Part shown: positions 9,089 to 20,150 of the stretch, piece by piece
How the letters are laid out: every line of letters starts with the position of its first letter
Numbering within the stretch: position 1 is the stretch's first letter
NCBI GenBank assembly: GCA_027625915.1
Contig: JANTQA010000070.1
Span: 2,485,001-2,549,000, forward strand
Reading direction: 5' to 3'
Length of the DNA stretch: 64,000 nt
From: Anaeramoeba flamelloides
Taxonomy: Eukaryota; Metamonada; Anaeramoebidae
The notes under the pieces: generated by a model
Told to the model about the DNA's origin: nothing
Database searches by the model: none
The model's input: only the letters and a program-made list of their open reading frames with translations
Made by a program: the position numbers and the translations under genes

Positions 9089-11701
9089 ATGAGTAGCGAA
9101 GATCTTGAAAACCAAAATGAACAAACGCTAAATGTTGAAGAAAAACAAGTTAGTGAATCGGAAGAGGATTCTGAAGAGGAATACAATGAAGAAGATGAAA
9201 TAAAAATCTTATTATCCTCTGATACGCATTTAGGCTACAACGAAAGGCATTCGATCCAAGGAAATGATTCCTTTTCATCGTTTGAGGAGATCTTGCAGAT
9301 AGGAAAGCAAAAAGGGGTTGATTTTATTCTGCACGGTGGCGATTTGTTTAATAGCAACAAACCAAGCAGGTCGACATTGTACCGAACTGTCAAGCTATTA
9401 AAAAAGTATTGCTTGGGCTCTGGTGACATTAAGTTTGATATTTTTTCGAACCAAGAGATCAACTTCCCATCGAGCAAATCTGTGAACTTTGAAGATCCGA
9501 ATTTAAATGTAAGAACGCCGATTTTCATGATCCATGGAAACCATGACGATCCCTCTGGTTATGAGTCTTTGTCGATCAATGACGTTTTGGGCGTCACCGG
9601 GTTGGTAAATTACTATGGGAAATGCACCGATTTGGATGACATCCAAATCAATCCCATAATCATAACCAAGAATAAAACAAAAGTGCTGTTATATGGCCTC
9701 GGATATATTCGAGATGAGAGGTTACATCGGAATTTTGAACAAAACAAGGTAACCTTCAAAAGGCCCAGGCAAGGTGCCGACGATTGGTTTTCAATTTTCT
9801 CGATTCACCAAAACCGTGTGCACCATTCAAGAAAGAACCTTGTTGAAGAAGAACAGCTACCAGACTGGTTAGACTTTGTTCTTTGGGGCCATGAGCACGA
9901 CTGCCAAATTGTGCCACAACGATCCAAAAATGGAAATTCCTATATCGTGCAAACAGGATCGTCTGTTGCAACTTCTCTTTCAGAACTTGAGAAAGTACAA
10001 AAGCAAGTGGCAATTTTAACCATCCGCGGCAAAAATTTTAAAATTGAAGCAATTCCTCTTGAAAATGTAAGAAACTTCATGATGAAGGATGTCCAACTAA
10101 GCAATTTTGAAGAGCTTGTTGGTAAAGAAAAAAATCTCGATTTTATAAGTAAGTTTATTGAAAGAAATGTCAACCAAATGATCAATGAGTGTAAAATTTT
10201 ACACCAGCAAAAGCAAAGACAATTTAGAATCAGAAAAGAAAAGTATCAACAGTTAAAATTAGAAGAAAAAAAGAGGAAAAAAGAAAAAAAACACAACATT
10301 CAAGAAGAAGAAAATGAAGAAGAGGAATCAGACGAATCAGACGACGATGATGAAGATGAAAAATTGTATCCATTAAAGAATCCTGACTATCCATTAATTC
10401 GATTAAAGGTTGAATATACAGGATTTGAAGTCCCCACCCCTCAGCGATTTGGCCAAAGATTTGTCGGAAAGGTGGCAAATCCTACAAATTTACTTCGGAT
10501 ATATTGCAAAAGACCGACGGGGTTAAAATCTGCAGAAGGATCAAACAATTCCAATATCAATCTTGGCATTGGGGAGCAATCTACCGAAATGGAAGGGTTT
10601 TTAGATCAAAATTCGGTCCCCAATTTAATTCGTTTATATATCCAAAAATCAAGCCTAAATAATAACTTTAACAACAAGAAGAAGAATAATGAAAATAATA
10701 ATGAAATAAATCTTGAAGAGCAAAACTCTAAAAGTTCACTATTAGTTTTATCGGAAAGTGATTTAACAAACGCAGTTATTGATTATGTTGAAAAGCATGA
10801 TAAAACTTCAATAACTGATTTAATTGAAAAAACAAGAAAGGAAAGTGTAGATTTCATTCTAGAAAAAATTAACCAAGAGGGTCCACTTTCCGAAAAGGAA
10901 ATAAAATATTTTTTAAACCGTAGGAAAATTTCTCTTGATCAAGTCGTGCCAACAGGTAATATAAATAATGAACAACTTGAATTTACTGAAGAATTGGAAA
11001 GAGTTGCACAAGAAGATGATTTTGGTTTCAATCCGATGGAAACGGTTCTAAATAATATTGATTCAATTGAAAATAGAGGAAATACACAAAATAATCCCAA
11101 ACAACTTTCAAGAAAAAACAAACAACAATTTGGTAATGATGAAGAAGACGATTTTAATTTTAATAGCGATGACGATGATGATGATCAAGATATCGAAATT
11201 GAAAATCCATTTGGTAAATCAAATAAAAGGGCACATGTGAAAAAAAGAAAAACGTTATATGAAGATAGTGAAAATGATGAAAATGATTTTATTGATCTTG
11301 AAAATATTACTCAAGAAAATTCAATATTAAATAATAAGAAATATCAAAATAACAATAATAAGGGAAGTGATGATGATGAAATGAATATGGAAATAACATT
11401 GGATGATGGCAATGAAAATAATTTACAAAAAGATAAAAAGAATAAAAAGGGGGAAAAGAAAAAGAAAAAGAAAAAGAAAAAGAAAAAGAAAAGGGAAAGG
11501 GAAAGGGAAAGAAAAAGGGAAAAGGGTAAGAGCAAAAAGAAAAGCAAAAGTAAGAGTAAGAAGAAAGTTTCAAATAAAGAACTAAATGAAAATACAAACA
11601 AAAAAAAAAAAAAAAACATTTCCAATACTCAACCCCAATTCGCAAATTCTCAAAGTCAATATAGTTTTTTGAATTTAAGATCAAAACGTAAAAGAAAATA
11701 A
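9089..11701 (+). CDS. MRE11: Double-strand break repair nuclease MRE11
   Basis: An 870-residue uninterrupted frame. The calcineurin-like phosphoesterase core carries all family motifs: DTHLGY (45-50), GGDLF (83-87), GNHDDP (150-155), SIHQNR (238-243) and GHEHDC (267-272), then QTGSSVATSL before the capping region. MRE11 trims DNA ends in the MRE11-RAD50-NBS1 complex. The protein is longer than the roughly 700-residue human form. The added length is an acidic Ser/Asp-rich leader (1-36), an acidic hinge near 400-425, and a C-terminal tail of acidic runs followed by a Lys/Arg block (about 785-845) likely to act in nuclear entry or DNA contact. No arginine-glycine repeat is seen. The start is chosen because nothing upstream stays open and the core follows directly. 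No introns. Confidence 0.95.
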   Translation: MSSEDLENQNEQTLNVEEKQVSESEEDSEEEYNEEDEIKILLSSDTHLGYNERHSIQGNDSFSSFEEILQIGKQKGVDFILHGGDLFNSNKPSRSTLYRTVKLLKKYCLGSGDIKFDIFSNQEINFPSSKSVNFEDPNLNVRTPIFMIHGNHDDPSGYESLSINDVLGVTGLVNYYGKCTDLDDIQINPIIITKNKTKVLLYGLGYIRDERLHRNFEQNKVTFKRPRQGADDWFSIFSIHQNRVHHSRKNLVEEEQLPDWLDFVLWGHEHDCQIVPQRSKNGNSYIVQTGSSVATSLSELEKVQKQVAILTIRGKNFKIEAIPLENVRNFMMKDVQLSNFEELVGKEKNLDFISKFIERNVNQMINECKILHQQKQRQFRIRKEKYQQLKLEEKKRKKEKKHNIQEEENEEEESDESDDDDEDEKLYPLKNPDYPLIRLKVEYTGFEVPTPQRFGQRFVGKVANPTNLLRIYCKRPTGLKSAEGSNNSNINLGIGEQSTEMEGFLDQNSVPNLIRLYIQKSSLNNNFNNKKKNNENNNEINLEEQNSKSSLLVLSESDLTNAVIDYVEKHDKTSITDLIEKTRKESVDFILEKINQEGPLSEKEIKYFLNRRKISLDQVVPTGNINNEQLEFTEELERVAQEDDFGFNPMETVLNNIDSIENRGNTQNNPKQLSRKNKQQFGNDEEDDFNFNSDDDDDDQDIEIENPFGKSNKRAHVKKRKTLYEDSENDENDFIDLENITQENSILNNKKYQNNNNKGSDDDEMNMEITLDDGNENNLQKDKKNKKGEKKKKKKKKKKKKRERERERKREKGKSKKKSKSKSKKKVSNKELNENTNKKKKKNISNTQPQFANSQSQYSFLNLRSKRKRK

Positions 11702-12024
11702 ATAAAATACCGAAATAATTTTTTTTTTTTAATCATTTCTATTTACTTCACTAATAATATATATAATTATTTCTCAAAAATTTATTTTAATATAATTAAA
11801 AAAACAAATAATTAATTACAATTATTTTGAAAAATAAATATAATTTTTGATTTTTTTTTTAATTAAAATTAATTGATCAGATGAACATAAATTATTAACT
11901 TGTTAACAATAATTGTTTTCAAGAATGATATCTCTCTTTAAATATAAAATTCAAAAACGAATTCGTTGGTCATACATCTTGTTTGATGAAAATTTGTGAA
12001 ATATTCATTTTTTTTTTTTTAATC
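11702..12024. other. MRE11 3' flank, no feature seen
   Basis: AT-rich sequence with short T and A runs. No coding signal and no clear repeat; probably the 3' untranslated region and spacer. Confidence 0.5.
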
Positions 12025-12811
12025 TATTTAAAATGAGTGTTTGAAATATACCGACAATACCCGAAAATACCCGTAAATTTTTTAACCACATAAAAACACA
12101 TTATGAACAACTTCAAAGAAACTCTAGTTTCAATATACTCAGTTTAAAGGTAAAATAACAATTTTACTTTGGAAAAAAATATATTTTTATAGATTTTCTT
12201 CTTTAACTCACTCTAAATGAGTTTCTGGTACCTTTTGAGGATATTAATTCATGTTAGGGTACTTATTAATGTAAGTGTAGATGTATGTCAGGGTATTGGT
12301 ATGGATTGTGTAGGCTTGGTCGGGTGTATGATTGTATATTTTGTGTAAACCAGTTCCTCTTATTTATTGGGAAGTTAAAATAAGGTTTGGCTTGGGCTGT
12401 TTTGTGTAGGTATGGGTATGTATTGTACAATTAGATATTACTTGGTTATTTTTGAATGTAGATACAAGATTACAAAATTATCGGTAATGATACCCTATTA
12501 GAAATTTTCTTGGCAAGTGCATTTTCTCTCATTTGGTTAATAAAATTTGGAAATAATCTTAAACAATATAGCTATCGAATATATCAGGCTCTTTCACACA
12601 AAATGGGTTGAATACATTTCCTAAAATTGTAATTTTAACAATTTTTGATTTTTTTAATAAAAAACTGTTTCTTCAAATAAAATTCTATATTTACCTTTGT
12701 AAAGAGTATATTGACACTAGGGTTTCTTCGAAGTTGTTCAAAAAGTTTTTTTATTTAGTTAAAAAATTTTCGGGTATTTTCAGGAATATTTGATAGTTTC
12801 ATTTAAAATGT
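12025..12811. mobile_element. Long-TIR element H with GT-rich interior
   Basis: About 120 bp at 12030-12165 recurs inverted at 12670-12810: both arms contain GAAAATACCCG, AATTTTTTAAC, GAACAACTTC, GAAGAAAC/AAGAAAC and TCAATATACTC in order, with scattered mismatches. The span is about 790 bp. The interior (12240-12430) is unusually G/T-rich on the plus strand, with repeated GGGTA and GGTATGG words unlike the rest of the window. No convincing coding frame. It reads as an aged non-autonomous foldback or TIR element. Confidence 0.7.
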
Positions 12812-12984
12812 GATTTGATGAAATTGATTCTACATAAGTTGGTTATTTCTCAATCTTGATTTTTAAATTGTTTTTACCTATTTATTCTGTTGAAATATAT
12901 TGATTGATATTATGTGCCAACTTACAAGTGAACAAATTTTCATATATTTGATTTTTAAACAACTTTTGAATTGTTTTTTTTTTT

Positions 12985-13800
12985 TAAAAAAATAGATCTT
13001 TTTGTAAAGATTATCTTATTATTCTTTTCGTGATTAATTATAATAAATTATTTTTCATAAATTTTGACTCACTATTTAATATTTTTGGAATCTTTTTTTT
13101 TTGTTTTTATCTAATTCTTATCAAAATAGTATTCCAATAACAAAGGAATAGTTTTTCTTCTTAAAGTTCCTTTCAAAAAGTATCGTAATTTCGTTTAATA
13201 ATTTGCTTCTTAATCTTAATACTCACAAAACTATTTACATCCTGATATTTTTAACAATAATTTATTGATACCTGATAATAAATCAATTTGTTGATTTGTA
13301 AAGCTATTACTCAAATAAAACTTGATTAAAATTTTTTAAATCATCTTTATCTGATATTTTTAGGCAAGAAAATATGTTATTATTTTTTTCTTTTTGATCT
13401 AAAAATTCATTTTTTGAAATGGTTCTTTTCTTTAAAATTTTCAAATGAAAGAAAAAATTATAATGATATTTTATTATTTAAAAAATTATTTTTATCCTTG
13501 TCACTTTTACGTTTATTTATTGAAATTACTTTAACCTCGTTTACAATAAATAAAAGGTGATTTTTTTTTCACTTTTTGACAAACAGTTAAACGAAAAAAA
13601 TTTGAAATACATAAAAAAGACATGTATTCAATCGGTATTACTATTTCACTTAATTATGTGTGTAAAAATAACAGGTAGATCCACTAACAATGTGGATTTT
13701 TAATGAAATATAAAAAACAATAACCTACTTTTTTTTAAATACCTTCGTCTACTTTTTATTTTTTCATTTTAATATTTTTTGTTTTACTTTTTGTATTATT
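12985..13800. repeat. Diverged dispersed repeat K, copy 1
   Basis: Aligns in the same orientation with about 17985-18700: shared landmarks are TATCTGATATTTTTAGG, a TTATTTAAAAAAT..TTTTTATCC word and TTATTGAAAT before a pyrimidine run. Part of it also matches 5925-6090. No terminal structure is visible. Both copies are too diverged to define ends. Confidence 0.5.
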
Positions 13801-13986
13801 ACTGAGGAGTTATTCAACAAAATTGCCACCTTCTACAAGAATTTATATATTTTATTTGGGTTTTTTTATCCTAACTATAATAGAGGAATAATTATATATC
13901 ATTGTATATATTTTCTTTAAAAAAATTCAAAAGTTAATAATTTGATTTTTTCAACAAATATAAGAATAATAGAAATAAAGATAGAA

Positions 13987-14504
13987 ATGAAAGAGTCAAA
14001 TAATAATAATAATAAAGGTAAAAACTTATTGAAAAACTTTAATATGAAAAGTCCCATGTCATGAAATGTTTAGTGGTTATTTCCTTTTTTGAAAATTTAT
14101 TGGGTAACCCAATAAAATTGTAGAATAAAGAGATCTAAATATTTGTACAGCTAGAGATCAAATGAAATCTGATACTTTATTAAGTTGTAAATTTAAACTT
14201 TTTAGATAGGATATATCTATAAATCCACATTTTTTTTAGGAATACACATTATTTTCGAACTTTCTTTTGGTGATTTTTTTTTTTTAATATTGTTTTTAAT
14301 TTGTATTTATTTTTTTTTTTTATTATTTTTATTTTTTTTTTTAATTTGCAAGTTTCCCAAATCTTGATTTCACAAAAAACAGTTAAAATCCCAAGTCTAC
14401 TACTTTTTACAAGTCAAAGTGTAGAAACAACAGATTGTATTGAAATTTCAATCAAATTCACTTTTGCTGGGGTCAAATTGCACCAAAAAGTCAGGTTTAC
14501 TTAA
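13987..14504 (+). CDS. Small two-exon gene of unknown function
   Basis: Exon 1 (13987-14017) starts MKESNNNNNK and ends at a GTAAAA donor. Exon 2 (14353-14504) follows a T-rich tract and GCAAG acceptor, and ends at TAA. The junction is in phase (G|TT gives Val), giving about 61 residues. Exon 2 has clear codon structure: ILISQKTVKIPSLLLFTSQS then IEISIKFTFAGVKLHQKVRF, predicting beta strands. No family recognised. The intron of 335 bp is longer than the typical 120-210 bp seen in AIP1. It could instead be the surviving 3' end of a larger gene. Confidence 0.4.
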
Positions 14505-14724
14505 GATAATTCTCTACCATTTGTATAATTCTTATTATGAACAAGTTAAATTACATATCTTATTGAAATACTTTAATCAATTCTTATAATGATTTTTATC
14601 CATTTTATCCACTCTAAACACTTTTAACTTCAAATAAAAAAAGAGGGGAAACTCGAATTAATTTCAAAAGATATTTGGAAAAAGTATGAAGGATCAAACA
14701 ATCAAAAAATATTAATTTAGTTTG

Positions 14725-15241
14725 TAAACTAAATTTCATAATAAAAGGCCCATCTTACATTTGAATTTTGAAATGCTTTTGTATCCATTTGAAGTTTTTC
14801 CTCTCAAAATGAAAAGTTTGCAAATAAATCATTTTTTCTCTTTTTTATTTTTTCAATGGTGTTTTGTTAAAATGGAAAATGAAAATGAAAAATTGGAAAC
14901 AAGTAACAGATGAATTAATGGAAAATTTGGTTTCAAATATGAAAAAGAGATTAGATTTAGTTATTAAAATGGAAGGAGAATCGATAAATAGGTTTTTTTA
15001 ATTTTTTAAATTTTCTATTTTTTATGTAATGCTTCTTTCAAAATAAATGGCCTAATTTTTTTTAGCAGTTTTTTTTTATTTTTTTTTTCTTTTATTTTTA
15101 GACAAAAGATAAATATCTCTAGAGTAAAGTATTGAATATTAAAATCTTAATTTTTATATTATAAAAGATAACTTCAATATTAAAAATATTTTTATTTAAA
15201 ATTTGATTTTTAATGGGCCAATTATTATAAAAGATAGTTTA
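14725..15241 (+). mobile_element. TIR element J with exon-like core, copy 1
   Basis: A 517-bp unit nearly identical to 30064-30579. The ends TAAACTAAATTTCATAATAA and (inverted) TAAACTATCTTTTATAATAA form an imperfect TIR continuing into GGCCCAT, with TA at each border. The core (14879-14991) is an open coding-like segment (WKQVTDELMENLVSNMKKRL then DLVIKMEGES) followed by GT and, about 110 bp on, a pyrimidine tract with TTTTAG. The peptide has no recognised family. It may be a captured host exon or the remnant of an element-encoded protein. Confidence 0.65.
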
Positions 15242-16165
15242 TTATTAATTAGTAATATTTTCTTTCAAATCTCAAGAAAATGAAACTAATAGAGGCGAAA
15301 GTTGATAAAATAACTCGAAATTTGACAGAATTTTAACTTTAAAAATATAAATAAAATTCAAAATCTACAAAGCAAATATTTTTTATTCTTCCAAGTTTAC
15401 AAAAAATGCAAAAATAAAAGAAAAAAATTTTCAAATTTGTAATATTTGTTATAAATCGTTATAATCTTACTGAAAAGAACTTTTATAACAATTTAATACA
15501 TTTCTGGTATAAAAAATTGATTTTGAATTTTCTGCAAGTAAATTAAGCTGATTCCAAAATCTTGTTTTAGTAAAAAATATTACAAGTTACCAACTGAACT
15601 AAAAACCCGGTATAAGTAATGAATTAACAAATTGTACCCAAAGACAAATTTTATTCACTTCAATTTGGTTTCTAATTGCATAAGTTGGACTCAGTTCTCT
15701 TCATTACATAATTATAGCTCAATCTGTTTAAGATTTGATCAAGTCAAGTTTTTTTTGATCTAATCATGAACAAGTCCATGAATTCTTAAAATGATTTTTT
15801 GTTCCTTTTACCTCCTCCCAAACACCTAAAAAAACAAAAAATGAAAGGGAAACAGAAGGAACCAAAGGAACCATAGGAACCAAAGTAACCAAAAACTTAA
15901 AAAGGGAAATTTATAATAGGCCTAAAGTATAAAAAAAGAACATGTTTGTCTCTTTATCAACTAACAATCAGAAATATAATATGAATCGTAAAGAAGAAAT
16001 TGAATAATATTATTAATCTTTATTGACATTTTCACTAGTTTTTCGTATTTTACTTTTAGTTACTGATAAACTTAAATTGATACTATATCAACCTTAAAAA
16101 AAAAAATTATCATTTTTTGTTTTTTTTCTTCCTTAGTAACATCACAAGAAACTGAAAAAAAAGAC
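15242..16165. other. Spacer upstream of the BLOC1S2 gene with a short tandem repeat
   Basis: No gene recognised. About 15857-15896 is a 9-bp tandem repeat (GGAACCAAA and variants, four units). A good acceptor (TTTTTTCTTCCTTAG) ends at 16136, 30 bp before the BLOC1S2 start, so an upstream leader exon or alternative N-terminal exon may lie in this stretch. Confidence 0.45.
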
Positions 16166-16963
16166 ATGACAACAAAAGAAGAGAAAAGTGTCAAAACCAC
16201 AAACAACTTAAAAGAAGAGGAACAAGAAACAAAAGAAGAAAAAAGCCAAGAAACAAAACAAATAAAAAATGAAAATCTGAAAGAGTCTACAAAAACATCA
16301 AAAAAAAAAAAGCGATCAAGCAAAAAAAAAGAGAAAACAAAAACGAAAACAAAAACAAAAAAAACATCGAATAAAAAAACAAAAGAAATAGAAAAAAAGA
16401 ATATTGACAAAGGAAATGAAACAGAAAAAGAAAAAGAAACAGAAACAAAAACAGAAAAAGAAACAAAACCAGAAAAAGAGAAACAAGATGAAAAAGAAAA
16501 AGAAAAACCAAAATCAAAAAAAGAGCAACAAAAAGAGCTTCGTAAAAAGAAAAGAGAAGAGAAGAAGAAATTAGAAAATATGACAAACCAATTACAAGAA
16601 GGCGTTTTGGATTGCTTACAAAAACAGCTTCTCCTTGGGATTGAGGATTTTGTTCTTCTCGAAAAAATGAACAAAGTAACAGGAGAAAAATATGATCAAA
16701 TCTATAACGACACACAGAAAACTCTTGAATTTTTATCTTCACTCGAAGAAAAAAGTAAAGTTTTTTTTTTCTTTTTTTTGTGTTTAGAATTCGATTTATT
16801 TGTTTCACCAATTTTTTTTTAAAACAAAAAGAGACAACAAAAAGTTTATGGTTAATAATTCAATCTTCAATAAAACAATTTGGTAACACACTTAAAAAAC
16901 TTTTTGTTTCCTCTGTTTCAATAATCCCAGCAATCTTCTCATTCCCTTTTGATTATTTCTGAT

Positions 16964-17003
<40 letters not shown>

Positions 17004-17154
17004 AATAGAATCAAAATTTGAACCATATATTGAAGAGGCCAACCAAATTATTAAACAAATGGACGACTTGGAAACGATTGTTGACGAACTTGACGATTTT
17101 TCTCTTACACTTGAAAAAACCTTTAATGAGATCTTGACCAATGAAGAAATATAA
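16166..17154 (+). CDS. BLOC-1 complex subunit 2-like protein
   Basis: Exon 1 is 16166-16754 (donor GTAAAG), exon 2 is 17009-17154 (acceptor AACAATAG), joined in phase to give 244 residues. Residues 140-244 match BLOC1S2 along its coiled-coil: FVLLEKMNKVTGEKYDQIYN (162-181), then after the intron FEPYIEEANQIIKQMDDLE and DELDDFSLTLEKTFNEIL. BLOC-1 acts in lysosome-related organelle biogenesis and endosomal sorting. Unusual is the N-terminal 135-residue extension, almost only Lys, Glu, Thr and Ser, which is absent from the short animal proteins. Sequence just upstream stays open after an acceptor at 16136, so the true start could lie on an earlier exon. Intron 254 bp with a long poly-T end. Confidence 0.78.
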
Positions 17155-18851
17155 ATTTTCAAATAAATTTTGATTTTTGAATTACTTTTTCACAAAGTCT
17201 CAAATCCCTAAAAAAAAATAAATTAAAAAATAAAAAATACCAATTATATATTTATATTGGCTTTAGTTTTGGTTAAAATTATTTATTATACTTGAAAGAA
17301 AAATTGAAAGATCTTCCTAGAATCAATAAAAATTGATCTTTTTTAGATGATTTAATTTGCTTTCATTATATTAAAATTGTTTAAAAAGAATTGATTTTTA
17401 AATAATTTGGTCAGTTGATCATGTTCTTGTCAAATTTTAATCAGATAAAATATCGGCTAATTAACTTTTGATTCAATATGAAATATTGCTTCACTGAAGA
17501 ATTCTTATCTCATCGAATATAGGCAAAAAAAAAAAGAACGAAGTCAATAAAGTCATTCAATTACAAGATATGATTTGAAGACAATTGACTAAAGGAAAAA
17601 AGGAAAATGAAATGAAATTGTTTTTCATTTCTTTTTCCAAAAAATTTTGAAAAATTAATATCTCATTTTGTTAATATGTCGAAGATACCAGCATAAAACA
17701 GTTTTTGAGAAACTCTTTTTATTCCTTTTTATTCTTTTTTTTTTTGTATTTATTCAAATTGAAAGATTTTTTTGTTGATGATTTTGGTGTTGTTTTGTTT
17801 AAGTTTGGTTGGAATTGATCTTATTTATGAGGATATTGATCTTGAAGGTATAGAAAAACACTTTGATTATATGATCTATTGTAAATATTGTTTGATTTTA
17901 AAGTATAGTTATACTGAAATGTACAGTCCATTTAAAAATCATTGGCCAATTAAAAATGAAATTTTGAAAATAAATATTGTAATAAAGTGAATTTTTCTAT
18001 ATAAAATAATTACTATTTAAATATTCAGTTCTATTAACTCTAAATTTTTGTTTTTCTTCTAAAAATTAAATAAAAATAAGGTAAAAAAAAAAAATAAATA
18101 AAAATTGGCTATTTATTATGAAATTTAAGCCATTTCCAATAAAGTGGGGAAAATTTATTTTGAAATATACCTTTTAAACTAAATCTTCAAAAAAGTATTT
18201 AAACATCTAAAATCATTAATTACTATTTAATGATTCTTGATAATAATTCAATTTGTTTCTTTATATTGTATTACAACAATAAAATATATTAAATTTTCTG
18301 CTCTTGATTTTATCTGATATTTTTTAGGGGTGACAATTGATGTTTATTATTTTCTTTTTGATTGAAAAAACCGTTTTCATAACTTGTGTAATCTTAAAAA
18401 ATTATCAAATAGTATTTAAAACATATAACCACCTTCTATTATTTAAAAAATCATTTGTATCCTTTCCATATTTCCAGTTTTTTATTGAAATTTGTCGTAC
18501 ATTGTTTTCACCAAAAAAAGTGTTTTTTTTTTTTTTTTCATTTTTTAGAAATATTTAATCCCACAAATTTTGAAATAAATAGCTTCTCATTTTTTTAATC
18601 AGTATTAATATTAAACTTATTTTAGTAATTTCAATTAACAAATACATTTACTAATAAAGATGGTTTTTTATGAAATGTAAACTCCATTTCACTCAAAGTG
18701 GCCCAGCCAAAAATGAAAAAGTCTCTTTATTTAAGAATCAAACAAACTTAGATTGTTTAGAAATACGAGAAATAATAAACTTCATATAAGAGTCGATAAT
18801 TATAAAAGAAAACCCTGGACAAACCATAAAATTCAAAAAAAAAAAAACTGT
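17155..18851. other. Non-coding stretch with dispersed repeat K, copy 2
   Basis: About 17985-18700 is the second copy of repeat K (see 12985-13800). An open frame at 17772-17990 (contains IDLIYEDIDLEGIEKHFDYM) looks partly coding-like but no family or splice partner is visible. The rest shows nothing supportable. Confidence 0.4.
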
Positions 18852-19010
18852 TTATAAAATTTTTGGTACCAGATTCATAGGAACGTCTCGTGCAAAATTC
18901 TCTATTTCTTTGAGAGATTTAAATTGTTGATAATAAGATTTTTTACTTGTAAGTGAATGAATTTTAAAAGAACATACAACGTCTAACTTTTCGTAATGTT
19001 TATTTGGTTT
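18852..19010 (-). pseudogene. Unrecognised minus-strand coding-like segment
   Basis: About 53 codons open to TAA at 18852-18854, containing YEKLDVVCSFKIHSLTSKKS and ENFARDVPMNLVPKIL. Good codon structure and lower AT than the flanks. An ATG in front (revcomp of about 19043) would fit only if the 13-base A/T homopolymer at 19016-19028 differed by one base, so a sequencing slip or a decayed start are both possible. PX-like strand pattern is only a guess. No other exon found. Confidence 0.3.
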
Positions 19011-19052
19011 TTCAATTTTTTTTTTTTTCAAATTTAATTTTCATAAAAAAGA

Positions 19053-19059
19053 AAAGAAG

Positions 19060-19094
<35 letters not shown>
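19053..19094. repeat. Long A homopolymer
   Basis: A run of about 36-40 A bases after GAAAAGAAG. It could be the tail of a retrotransposed sequence, but no element is recognisable next to it. Confidence 0.6.
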
Positions 19095-19101
<7 letters not shown>

Positions 19102-19845
19102 AAAATGAGAAAAAATGATTTTGATCTAAAAATTGAAAATTTTAGTTTGATAAATGTAATGAATTAAACTCCTAGAATGTGTTCTATTTCTTCAATAAAA
19201 CTGGGCCTCTTTGACTGAAAAAGAGTTTTAAAAAAAAATGCCAGACTTTTTTGGAAATACCTTAGTTTATTTTATATCAAACACAAAATATAAACCAAAA
19301 ATCACAGCTAAAGAAAAAAAGAAAAGGTTTTTTTAAAAAAATACACATAATTTTCCAAAATACAAAAAAAAAATTGAAAAACACTAAAAAAATAGTGAAC
19401 ACAGGTTATTTAATAAACTGAAATCTTCAAACCTAATGATCTATTATTAAGAAAAAATAAGTTATTCGATTTTTTACATTTGAATTCCAGTAGCTGGTTT
19501 GTCTTTTTTAGGTGGCTAAGATTCATGTAAAATTGTTTTTAAGACTCCTTTTGACTTTTAGAATGTACTTAAACACAAAAAAAGAGTAATTTGGAACGAA
19601 TAATATGATTCGAATACTTATAAATACCCTTTTTACAAAGTTGTGATTTCCATATCAAATTAAAGTGAATTAAAAAATAAAAATCAAAATTCTCCTTAGA
19701 CTATACCTTGAAAATTAAAATAAATATAATCAAAAGAAAATAAACGAATCTACAGAGACTTTAGATCAAAACGGAATAAAACTAAATTCTAAAAAGTTGG
19801 ACATAGTTTCAATAGTTGAAAAAAATAAAAACCTACACTTTATTT

Positions 19846-20100
19846 TCAATTTGGAAATAATTTTGATTTTACAAACTTTTTGATTTTTTTATCTTTTTTG
19901 TTTTGTTTTCATAACTTTTTTCGAGTTACCTAATCTGTTTCATTTGATCATTAATTTAATTTATGGTTGATAGAAGTTTAGTGTTCAGTTTGTTAAATAG
20001 AAAAATCTAAATACAATTAGTTGAAGGTATCTTATCGTTTGATCCATCAATCAATTGTTGATGAAATTTCAACAAATATGTCAAAACAATTATTCATTCA
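19846..20100 (+). repeat. Dispersed repeat P, copy 1
   Basis: Matches 25060-25325 in the same orientation and 48560-48815 inverted: landmarks CAATTTGGAAATAATTTTGA, TTTTGTTTTC..CATTTTTT, ATCTGTTTCATT and GAAATTTCAACAAAT. Three copies at roughly three-quarters identity by eye. No TIR and no coding sequence seen. Confidence 0.6.
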
Positions 20101-20150
20101 GACCCTTTCATTATTTTCGACACAAGGAATTTGTTTTTTTCATTTTATAT

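Noticed and set aside
11307-11684. Long antisense frames opposite MRE11, Lon, BLOC1S2 and the RhoGAP Lys-rich exon
   Set aside because: They are Phe/Ser/Leu-only shadows of Lys/Glu or Asn codon runs on the coding strand.
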